Assembly: GCF_001723175.1 (NCBI RefSeq)
Contig: NC_064655.1
Location: 2,852,001 to 2,916,000 of the forward strand
Origin: Penicillium oxalicum
Taxonomy: Eukaryota > Ascomycota > Eurotiomycetes > Eurotiales > Aspergillaceae
Length of the DNA: 64,000 nt
Direction: 5' to 3'
Position 1 is the stretch's first letter. Each line of letters begins with the position of its first letter. The notes under the pieces are model-generated. The model was not told where the DNA came from. It saw only the letters and a list, made by a program, of their open reading frames with translations, and did not search any database. Below are positions 22,601 through 34,600 of the stretch, one piece after another. Both the position numbers and the translations under genes were made by a program.

Positions 22601-25600
22601 CCTCTGTTGCATCAGGCAATCAGCCTCCGTTGGTTCGCCCGGGCCCTATTCCACTTCAACAACCTCAGCCATACACACCTGTTTCCCAAGCCGTCTACTC
22701 GTCTCAGGGCGCATATCCTGGGTCTATTCCGGCCTATAGCTTAGACAATGTCCCGCCAATTTTCGCAAACGACTACATGCAGTACCATGGACATTCACAG
22801 AGCCTGCGAGATTTCAACTACGCTCGTGATCAGGCCCGTGACAACGTGAGCGTCAGTCAGCGCAGTCGGCCTCATAGGAGTGACTCTTCACCGGTCTTCC
22901 CTACGGCAGAAATTTCCGCGGTCGCCCCGAAACGTCGAGCCACCACCCGAGACCAAGCCTCCGTGTCATTCGACCTGACTGAAGAGCAAGCTGAGCGTGA
23001 ACGCCGTCTTGATCGCCGGGACCGAGAACCACAAGAGGAGTTCCGCCATGAGCCTGTTCAGCTTATCGATCGTGAAGCCGAGCTGGCTCGTAAGGGTGCC
23101 GAACGAGACGAACGTCGCGAGCGAGAAGAGCGTCGTGAACGGGAAGAGCGCCGTGAACGAGAAGAACGCCGTGAACACCGTGAACGCCGCGATCTCGACG
23201 AGGAACACAGGCGTCAGGATAGCCGCGATAAAGAAATTGACTCGGCTTCCTGGGCCGAAGCCGCCGCGATGGGAGCCATTGGTGGGGCTATTATTGGCTC
23301 TCTGAAATCCTCTCGCAAGCGACATGATGATGATTACTCTGAAACAAGCTCACGACACCAAGACCGCCGGGCTGAGCGTCGTGCTGAAAGGCGTGGTGAC
23401 TCCTCCGTCATTTCTAGGTCTGATTTCTCCCAGCCGTACTACGGTTCTCGATCAGATGAATTACCGGAATCCAAGTCATCGGACTACAAGTATCGCACAG
23501 AATCATCTTCTACGCGACCCATCCATGCAAAGCCAGTCTATGATGATTATGCCGACTTCTTCGCCCCGGAAGAGATTCGTCACAGCAAGGATTCAAGCCG
23601 ACACGACCGCAAACATGACGCCCCTCAGCCGCGTGTCATTGAAGTTGTGCCTTCTAGTGAGCGCGAGAAGAACAACGACGAACCTCGCAGTGACTTACCG
23701 CAGTTTGCCCAAGAGCCATTCGAAGGACGCAGTGATCTCCCTTGGCCCGTTCCTCAACTAAATATTATCGATCCTACCCCGCCACATAGTACCAACGGCT
23801 CGATCCGCGGAAGCAATTCACCAGTCAGTCTTGTTGAGCCGAGCGCCGAGGTGGCCGAACATACCGAGGACAAGTATCGAGATCACGATAAGCGACAACT
23901 AGAGCAAGTGGCTCCCTCAGAACGACGAAATGACTATCATGATTACAATGAATCCGGAGAGCCCAGGCAAAAGCGTGACCGATCCTCGACTGGGTCGCGA
24001 GTCTCGTGGGGCCCTCATCAAACACATGAATATGAGATTCCATCGTCTTCCGAACACGATCCTCACTCACCAATTGAAGAAGTTACTCGCAATATTTCCG
24101 TGGCGGAGCCACAGTCACAACAGCCATCCAGTGCTCGTGACAGGCATGATTTTGGTGACGACATAGAGTTTGCAGCTATTGCCGCTGCCGGCGCCCAAGC
24201 CGCTGGGTTTGATCCCTCCGTTGTGATTAATGACCCAACATACCACACTCGCACTTCGCCTCCTGGGTCTGAAGACGAGGGCGTTTATTCACTCCGGTCA
24301 CCATGGACTTCTTCGATACAACCAGATCGTTCACGCGAGTCTGTGAAGGGTAATGATGACGATCAAGTGCGCAGCAAATCTAAGGATAGACAACCGTCAG
24401 TTGAAGAGGTCCGCGAGGATGAGGAGCCCCGCTTAAAGGAAGCATTCAAATTCGCGGATCAAGAAAGGCCGATTCCCGGACGACCTGAAGCTGACTTTAT
24501 GTCTCGCGAAGCGACCGAGCAACCGAACGGGAAGGTTTCGCGAGCCGAGTCGCCTGAAAACGACGTGTTCTCAATGCCTGGCAGTTTCGACGATGGGGAT
24601 ATCTCTCGAAATCTGCCTAAACAGGACCTGCGATCTGTGGTGTCTGCACCCATGGAGCGTGAAAATACGAGACCCAAGTCAAAGAAATCATCTCGCTCCA
24701 GCCTGGATTTTGAAAAATCTCGTGAGATTTCCTCGCGTGAGCGAGAGACGGTCCTTCCGCTCGACATCCTTGATCACCAGATGAATGATCGGACAAAAGT
24801 TGACCAAGATCCCCTTGTTTCTCGTGACGATGAGTACCTCGTCATGAAAAACGGCGATGGTCAGTCAAGAGAAGACGAAAATGAGTATTTGAACCATGGA
24901 GCACCCTCTCCCGCACGACGCGATGATCTTGATGAAGCCTCGCAGCACAGACACAGCGATCACCCATCCCGTGACAAAAATCTGGATGAAGCTGCCTCCA
25001 TCATTTCTTCACCCGCTACTACTCCCTATGCCGAAGATGGTGAGAAGTCGGAGCGTCGGCGTCGTCGCTCCAAGCGTGAGAGTGATGCATTCTCTGTCGA
25101 TGATGATGCGAGATCTGCTGTGACTTTGCCTGATGATGGTGAGAAATCGGAGCGTCGAAAACACCGACATCGGTCTTCCCGCGATCATGGCGATGAGGAG
25201 GCTTCCGTTGTATCGTCTCCTGCCGCTATTTCATACGAAGATGACGAGAAATCTGAGCGGCGCAGGCGACGATCCAAGCGTGAAAGCGATTCATTCTCCG
25301 TAGATGACGATGCCCGCTCGGCAATCACCTCCGTCGATGATCCAGAGAAGTCGGAGCGCCGCAAACATCGCCACCGCTCATCGCGAGACAAAGACTTTGA
25401 CGACAATGCGTCGGTGAGCTCATCTCCGGCCCGAATCGACGAGGCCCGTGAAAAGCGCCGCAGCAAGGATGGTAAGGACGAGAGAGACAAGGACAAGAGC
25501 GGTAGTTTCCTGCGGAGCATCTTTGGCTCTCGCGTATCTGCCCCTGAAGGACGCACTCGGTCCAACCAATCGTCCCGATCTTCCTCTCTAGAGAAGAAGC

Positions 25601-28600
25601 CGTCTCGTGATGCCGTATCCGAAACAGGTCTTGATGATGATGAGAGACGCCGCCGTAAGAAGCGTTCTTCTCGACACAGCAGCTCGAGCCGGGGCGATCA
25701 ATTCAATGATGGTGCCTCCGACAAGGAAGGCAGTACCCAAGGTGGCACGAATTTGGAGGATTACAGGTCGCGCAGACAAGAGAAGGAGGACCGACGTCGA
25801 CAAAAATACGAGGACATTGTCGAGTCTGGCAAGCGTCGAGACTCTGCTAAGGTATAGCCTCTATTATTTCCTTTATGACTGACTTATCTTATGTGACCCC
25901 GATATTGTACGCTTTTATGTGCGATGTAGTTGTTTCTACCCATGTTGTGCTTTTTGATTTATTCCCTTGCTTCTCACCCTCTTTGCCTTACTCCGTTCGG
26001 TTCTTCAAGAGCAAAGCATCGATCTACCCCTATCGGCATTGAAGTGGTTCTTCTTAATCGCGTGAAATGAGAAAATAATGCTAAGCGTTTTCTTTTGGTG
26101 CTATTCCATGTGCAGGACGAAGAACATTCGAAAAATAAGCATGACGACCAGGAGCAATCTTATTTAGTCGAGCGCCCCGAAATCCCCCCCGAGGCACAGA
26201 GCGATGAGCACGGTGCTTCGGGAGTTAGCACTGCCATTGGTAGTGCCGTGGCTGCTACTGCTGGAATGATTCTGGCGGACAAACTCCTTCATCAGCGCCC
26301 TAGAAGTCGTTCGACGTCGCCTCCTGTCGCGGAGCGTGCCATCGATATGGCACCGAAGTCTCAGAGTAGACCATCATCGCCGCGTATGATCGATAATCTA
26401 GATCAATCACTCGCCCAGCGTCGCTCATCTATGGCCCGCTCAGTCGCAGAATCACCAACTGCTGTACCTTTGCATTTTCGACGACCGCCAACATCGCCAG
26501 GCTTGTCTCGTGCTGTACCAGTTCCTCCTTCCGCCACTGGAAGTGACTCTCCAACATCTACCTCTCCAACCCAGACCCGACACCGCCGGCCAAATTCTGT
26601 GGAGTTCAGATCGCGCGAGATTCGACCTCTATGGCTCGTTGAGCGCCACGGTTCCTCAAAGGGCGATCTAGTCGAGCCAGACCAGGTTTTGCCGTCTCTT
26701 CCTTCCAGCAAGAGCTCATCTCGATCTCCCTCCTTCGACAACCTCCAATCTTTGCAGAATGATGATGGCATGTATAGCTGGGAACCTCAAGATACAACCC
26801 CATCTATGATGCAGGGTCGTAGACCGAGCCTGACGATATCGACTTCCCGCGCCAATGACCATGAAGACGGGGACTTGCTAGATTCGCAGCAAGCTACCCC
26901 AACCGCAGGTGATTTTGGCACATCTCCTGGTACTAAGAAGAGCAAACCCCCGTATGAATTTCACTCGCCCTCTGAGCTTCTTCAAAATCCAGAAATGTTT
27001 CCCGAGGTGCCTGGATCGCCTGACTTGATGACTCTACCTTCCACTGAGGGTTCAGTTGTGGGAGTTAGAGATCTGAATGGAGCAAGAGCTGCAACCGAAG
27101 CATCCAAGCCTTTTGATACTGGGAATGTCGATCAGCGTCTTGAATGTTCGGGTGCCGTCGATGCTACTGCAATCGCTGCCACTGACGATCATGACAACCA
27201 AACTACCTCCTTGACGCCAGACGCAGACGATGAACAGTGGCAGACCCCCGAAGACGAGTTTCCCCCAGAGCAGGACGCCGAAAGATCATCTAGCGCGGCT
27301 CACAACATCGGTGAGTTTGCTACTATTGTGAGTGCCGCCGTTGCAGCAGAGGCGGCTACGAGACGGGAAAGCGAGGGGAGCGTTGGTGAGCCTGGCACCG
27401 CAGTCGAGAACTCTACACCCAATGATCTTGGAATCGGTTCAACCTTCAAATCCAAAACCACCGATGTCCAGCCTGAATCTCGTGATGGTCTACCTAGTGA
27501 GGCTGCAAAGGAAAATACACGGTCCATTGAGACTTCAGCAACTTTTGAACCTGTGACAGAGGAGCCTCCTAGCCAGCCCATTGAGCCTTCTGCAACCGCT
27601 GAACCAGTGACAGAGAAGCCTCCTAGCCAGCCCATTGAGGTCTCGGGGACTACCGACGAAGTCGCTGAGGAGCCTTCAACTGCCTCAGTCTCCAAGAAGA
27701 AAAAGAAGAAGAAGAACAAGAAGAGCCAGTCTTCTGCTGAATTGTCTTCCGAAACTGCAGGCGAACCGGAGCAACAATCGCAAGCCGAAGCCGTGGCTTC
27801 CACACCGGTCGCCACCGAGGCACCTGACATGGATCTTAGCCTTACAGAAGCTAATGTCGTTTCAGTTTCTGAAAAACATGAGACATCTCCATCTGCGCCT
27901 AGTGAGACATCTCATATTGCGCGGAAGCTTGATCCAAGCCTACAAGGGGCAGTTGCAGATCCAGTAAACCCGCAGGTTGCCGAAGATCAGCATGTCCTGG
28001 CCAATGGAGAAGGCGAAGAGCCCGTACCAGAATTAGAACAGGTTGAGAAAGAAGAGACTGCTCTCGACCATACTCCCGTCGAGTCCACAGTCGCAGCAGG
28101 GCAAGTGGTGATTCAAACGGGGGTAGTCGAATCTCAGCCTGCAACTGAGCCTGAGGTTGAAAGAAGCGATGTCTTGACTTCAACAGATCCAGTCAAGTCC
28201 TCAGACCAAGAAACTGAGTTACTTGCAGCCACATCAGAGTTTAATCAGCCGATTCCACCTCAAAACGCTACAGATGTTATTGAAGACGTGCTGAAAGACA
28301 CCGAAGCAGCCCCAGCTGATTCTGCTTTCGAGAAAGAGATCGATCAGATCGAGACGTCTGAGCCCCCTCAGCAGAACAACGATACAGAGCCAATTATCAC
28401 TGCGGATTTGACTGAGACTGAGAAGGTTCAGCAACAGAAAGATACAGCAGAGCACGGCGCAGACGAAGGATTGATTGAGCCTGTATCTGTCATCGAAGAT
28501 GCAACGGCCCCTGCGGGAGAATCTGCGGACAAGACAATTCCAGAGGCTACATCGGAACTAGATTATGAGACTGAGAAGCCCCAGGATTTCCATCCAGATG

Positions 28601-31600
28601 TCTCTATTGGTACTGCACCTGACCACGGAACGCCAGAGGATACAGACGTGATTCCGGCCCCCGAAATTCCCCTGACCGCTGCGCAAAAAAAGAAAGCAAA
28701 GAAAGATAAAAAGAAGCGCAAGTCTGTCACTTTTGAGGAGAACACTCCTTCTCCCATTCCAGAGACATTGTCAGAGCCTGGGAATGGAGGGGAGGTTACC
28801 TCATTGCCTAATGATCGAAGCCCAGCAGATACCGCCGCAGATGTGAAGCTTACTCAGAGCGACGAGCAGACTCGCCCTGAGAACACAGTGGAGGATCAGT
28901 CGTCCACTGCTGCCAACGAGGAGCAGCAATCTCTGGCCACTATCCTTGACGTCACAAAAGAAGAAAGCGTCCTGGTCAGCGATGAGTCCGTCACTCCACT
29001 ACAGGTTGAACCAGCCGAAGCTGGTACCAATAACAAGGAACTTGCGTTGGAATCTACCGATATCACAGAGCCTTCTGCACGTACTTCTGATCAACCTGCT
29101 CCTGAAATTTCACTGGAGACAGACAATGCGGTCGTGACCGAGCCTGAAGCAGACGTCCAGCTTACTTCAGCGCAGAAGAAAAAGGCTAAAAAGGACAAGA
29201 AAAAGAAGCAGAAGCAAACTGGAGCTCTCGCAGATGACGAAGAAAAGCCTGCTGGGTCTGTGGATACTCCTCAGCCAGAAAATGTTCAGGAGGAATCAAC
29301 TGCTCCTACTGCTGATGAGGCAAATGACATCCTGAAGCCTGAAGTTGGGGCTGCAATCGAAGAGCCAGTCACGGTTGAGATTGTCTCAGCTCTCGAGCCA
29401 CAGCCTGAGGTCACTGAGAGAGCTAGTAACGAGACAGACCCAGTCACCGAGTCTGCTGGAACCCCAGAGGCTGGACGGCCTATAGATACTACAGAGTCCG
29501 CCTTACACGTCGCCGATCAGTCTCTTGCTCAGGATGTTGAGAATCCTGCAGATCAGTCAACACCAGAGCTTGAGGCTGACGCTCAGCTCTCTTCGGCTCA
29601 AAAGAAAAAGGCGAAGAAGGACAAGAAAAAGAAGCAAAAGCAGGCTGCAGCTTCTTTGGGCGAGGAAGTGAAGCCTGTCGAAAGCACTGAGCTCCAGCCA
29701 AAAAACTTTGTGGAAGGCAAATCATCTCCCGCTCTTGAAGAACCAAGAGATGTTTCTGAACTTGGGTTTGAAGCGGAAAATCAGGATGTTTTCCCCGTCA
29801 CTGAGGGAACAGCACTTGAGCCACCGACTGAGGTGTCTGAAGGGGTCAATAAAGACGGAGAACAAGCGGTTGAATCTGCTAGAGCTCCAGAGGGTACCCA
29901 GCCTACAGCGCCTGCAGAGCCTACAGAGCCTGCAGAGCCTGCAGAGCCTACAGAGCCTACAGAGCCTACAGAGCCTACAGAGCCTACAGAGCCTACAGAG
30001 CCTACAGAGCCCATGGAGTCCACCGCCACTGCGGCTGACCCGGCTCCTGTCCCGGATGCGCAGGTAGGGGAGGTCGAAGCCGAGGCTGAAGCTCAGCTTA
30101 CTGCGGCTCAAAAGAAGAAGGCAAAGAAGGACAAGAAAAAGAAGCAAAAGCAAAGCATGACGTCTGTGGAGGATGAGGAAAAATCTCTCCATCTAGAAAA
30201 AGCGGATCCGCAACCTGGTGACACGACCGATGCTATGTCTGCACCCTCCGAGATAGTAGAGTCTCCAAAGGAGGAAGCTCAATCTGCCGAAATAATAGCC
30301 TCAGCTGAACCAACTGCGCCAACCGAGCCCTCCACAATTCAGGTTGAATCTCGACCAGAGGATATTGTTGAGGATGTTGGGGGAACTTCTTCCGTCATCA
30401 AGGAAACTGTAAACGATGAAATTCTCGCCGAAGACCAGCGTCCCAATCCTGAAATGAATAGTCTGCCAGCAGAGGATACCTCTGATCAGCCCCCAGTGCT
30501 GCAAGCTGGGCCAGCAGACTCTTCTGAAGGACTGGAGACTGCACCCACTGTTGATGAGGTTATTGCCTCTAAGGATGCCACGGGACCAGAATCCATCGTC
30601 GATCGAGGTCTCAGATTCCCATGACGGCCGCCGAAAAAAAGAAGGCTAAGAAGGCAAAGAAGAAACAGCAGCAGCAGCAGCAAGAAGAAAGCAAGGAAAT
30701 TCAAGAAGCGACAGCCACGGAGGCGCCTTCTATTCCAGATGCCAAGACCCTTCAGATCAGCCAAGAGCCCCTTCAAGAGCAGGAATCGATCACAAGCGAC
30801 CCTACTGTTCTTCCTGAGGAGTTTCAGCTTTCCCAATTTGGTAAAGATGAGATTCCCACCGAAACTCTCGTAAATGATCCTCAGCATGCCACTCAAGATG
30901 ACATACCAGCAGAAATCGAGGTCGCTCTCAGCGAGGAAGCGCCTGTTTCGAACGAATCCACCATCCCAGCCGAGACCGAGAAGGAACAGGATTATGATGA
31001 TCCCGAGAAAGACGGGGATGCTTCCTTAGACCAAGGTCCCCCAACTGAAGCCCCAAATCCCCCAGCAATTCTCGCCGAAGAACCTTCGGTTGACGCGGAG
31101 GTCCCTTTGACTGCCGCACAGAAGAAGAAGGCGAAGAAAGAAAAAAAGAAGCAACAGAAGCGACAATCTACGCCAATGGATGAGCAATCCTCCGCGGAGG
31201 CCGATGCTCCTTCTCATGATCAGAAAGAGGAAACGGTAGAAACAGCCGCAATTTCGGAGATTAGCCCTCCTACCGAGAATCTGGTTAGTGCGGTCGACGC
31301 TGCAACAGACGTAGAAACTGTCCAAGAAGAGCGTGAGCTGGATTCCAGGGAGCCTCGGACTTCCTTTGGAACTCAGAATGAAGAAGATCAAGGTTCTTGG
31401 GCCGAAACCCCTGCGATCGCCGAGCCGAAAGTTGAGCCACGCGCTGAATCATCCGATACTCCCGCTGCAGACGCTCAAGCCGAGAGTGCTGAACTTGCCA
31501 ATTCCATCGAGCCTGTCGCGAATCCTAATCTCGACTCCTCGGAGGCACTGAAAACAGAGTCCATGGAGGAATCGAACACTGTGGCTGAATGGGTCCAACC

Positions 31601-34600
31601 GCCGTCCGGTGTGGGCTCTCGAAATGACGACGCCGCTCCAGCGGAAGTGTCAGAACGTCAACCACTTGACGAGGAAATTCAAGATCAATCCGATACAGCT
31701 GAAACAGTTGATGTTCTCACAAAGAAGGATAAGAAGAAGAAAAAGAAGAAGAACAAGTCTTCTTCTGTCGACGAGGACTCGCAGGCCCAGCCCAATGCCA
31801 AGGAAGAGGAGGCTGGACAAGCTGAGCCTTTGGATGCTGCTTCCAGTCAGGCCATTGAATTGACCTCGTCCGATGATGTTTCAAGCGCTGTCCCTGAAGA
31901 CCCAGCTGATCCCGTCGAGGCAGCTGCACCCTCAATCCCAGAACATCTGGAAACCGCGGCCAAGCAAGAACTTGAGCAGACAGAGGCTGTCAACCAGCCT
32001 GCGGCGAGTGAGCAAGAACCCACTGAAGAAATGGCTGCCAAAGATACCACGCTCGAAAACCAAGAAGCTGACGTTACGGGAGAAACCAACCAAGCGGCTG
32101 AGGAGGAAGCGCCAATGACCGCTGCTCAAAAGCGAAAGGCTAAGAAGGATAAAAAGAAACGCAAGTCTGTTGCGTTCGACCAAGAAGCTGGCGGTGATCA
32201 ATCAGAGCCCCAGTCCGAGAAAGAACAGGACCCGAGTGGTGCATTGGGCGACCTGCAGACTAATTCTACAACCCAAGCCTCTGTCGACCAAGCATCCAAC
32301 GACACTGAGCAGAGTCCGGAGGATGTCAGGGCTAATCATGCTCCAGATTCAAAGGCCTCGGACATCCCTTCTGTCGAGTCTTTCACTCAGCCAGCTCTTT
32401 TGAAAGTGGTGGAGGAAGCAGTAGCTGCTCAAGCTCGGAAAGATGATAAAGAAGCGGAAGCTCCAGCGGAAGCTCCAGCGGAAGCTCCAGCGGAAGAGCC
32501 AGTCATCACTGATGCGGATCACTCCAAAGATGACCAACTAATTGACGCTACGCCGGACGCGCAAATCCTGAATGCCGCGAGCAATGACGCCGTCGAGGAG
32601 TCGCTTGCTCGAAAGGATGATGTGGCTGAGTCTACTGGCGATGATGGTTTATCAGCCAAGGAACGTCGGAAGTTGAAAAAAAAGGAGAAAAAAAAATCCA
32701 AGTCAGTAGACTTAGCAGAGGAGCTGTCCTCTCCAGCGGCGCAGAGTCAAGAAACGGAAGCCCTAGCACAACCCGAGGCGATTCCGGCTGAGCAGCCCGC
32801 AGATGCCGAATCATTCATCAAGGATTCAGATGTTAAGGAAGAGACTGTTGAGGACGGCGGACAAGACGTTTCCCAAGAACCGGTCCAGGTTTCCGAGTCC
32901 CAGACATCTGACCAATTAAAGCAGCTGCTAGTGGATGAAGGCGTTGAGCCTGAAGCCACAACTGAACCAGCACTAGCAACTGTTCCCAGCACAAACATCG
33001 AGACCTCCCCGATCGAGAAACCCTCCAATAGCGAGCAACTCGGGCAGCCCGATCAAGCGACAGAGCAGACCACAGAGGAGCCTCCATTGACCGCCAAGGA
33101 GAAGCGAAAGCTGAAGAAAAAAGAAAAGAAACGACAGTCAAAAGCTCTGGACGGCGAAGGAGACATGCCTCTCAGTCCGGTAACAGAAGGTCAAGATGGG
33201 ACCGAAAAATCATCACGGGGGGTCTCCGACACCGTGACGGCAAGCTCGCCTGCGGAGAATGACGGTAAAGAACTTCAGTCCCACGACAAGGAAGCGCCCG
33301 TGACGCCGGAAAATAATTTAGCTTCGACTGATGAGTTCTTGTCTTCGCAGGTAGAGCAGCCGCAGCTAGAGATTGACTCGTTGAGTGAGGCTTTCCAGCT
33401 AGTGACCGAGCGGGGCGGTGGCACAGACGAGCCGATATATGATGTGCAGGCAGCCGAAAGTACCCTCCCAGCTACCCAGCAGCCGGATGCAGATCAGACT
33501 GAGGACGTCAGTGAGTTGAGGGAGCCTCAAATTTCATCGAATGAAGGCGATGGCTCAACTTTGCAAAATGCCGCATCGGAGGAGGAAATGCCCCGCGAAG
33601 ATATTGTTCATGGATCAACGGAGCTCGTCCCACCAGTTGAAGAAGATTCGGCAGGCGAGATACATATCACCGATTCAAAAAGAGCAGAAAATGTTGAGGA
33701 CTCGGCCCTTTCCAAGGAGCAGATCGATGACGACAAGGTACAAGAGCCAGTCGAAGAAGCGACGGCCGTCCTAATGCCATCAACCGATGAAGAACAACCA
33801 GAACCCTTTAACACTCCGAGCGAAGACACGGGCCCTCAGTCAGATATCGGGTCGACTTTCGCCTCGGGGCCAGGTCTAGAAATTTCCTCTCACAAAACCT
33901 CAACTCCATCGACTGGAAAAGAGGGCACTAAAATCGATAACCCTGAGCTGCAAGACGCGGGGGCTCAAGGCCAAGATGGGAAGCCATCAGGATCGAACCC
34001 AGTTCCTGAGCCTGAACCCGAGGTCGAGCCAGCAGAAGAGCCCTCCAAGTCTGTGAAACTGAGCAAAAAAGAGAGGAAGAAGCAGAAGCAACGTCAGATG
34101 TTACTTGCCGAGCAAAAGGACTCTGAGGATCCGATCTCACTTCCACAGCAAGAAAGCGTCAAGTCAGTGGAGAGGGGCGGATTGATTCCTACCCCCAGTA
34201 CTCAAGAATCTGACGCAAGCGCCCAATATGACGACGCTCCCCACGACCCGTCAAGTAATACTTTCATGCAGTTTTTGATTCCGGATGCGCAGATCACACA
34301 AACAGGGCTTCCTACCGACGATGAAGCGCAGCCCGAGGTTTCAAACGCCGACGTCGCGACTCCGCATATACTACAAAACGAGTCAGAAAATCTCGACTTG
34401 AAAGACTCGAATTTCGGCCTCATCCCTTCCATCACGGAAGCAAGTGAACAGGCCTTTCCATCTCCGCCAGTGGCTGAGGTGCCTCTCGCATCGAATGATC
34501 AGCTAGCTGGAGAACAGCCTCCTTTGAGTAAGAAGAAGTTGAGCAAGAAAGAGAAGAGGAAAGCTGCAGCCGCAGCCGCGGCTCTCGAAGCCGAGGAAAC

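Noticed and set aside
27300..27830. Long antisense frames inside leashin (for example 176 codons here, 156 codons at 29722-30192)
   Set aside because: Mirror images of Lys/Glu/Thr-Glu-Pro repeats, giving FFFFF or CRLCRL low complexity.
30621..30624. Leashin split into two genes at the ATGA stop-start overlap
   Set aside because: The upstream residues and the cassette after the ATG belong to the same repeat series, and a 56-nt intron restores frame. No promoter or terminator is visible. Kept only as an open question in the findings.
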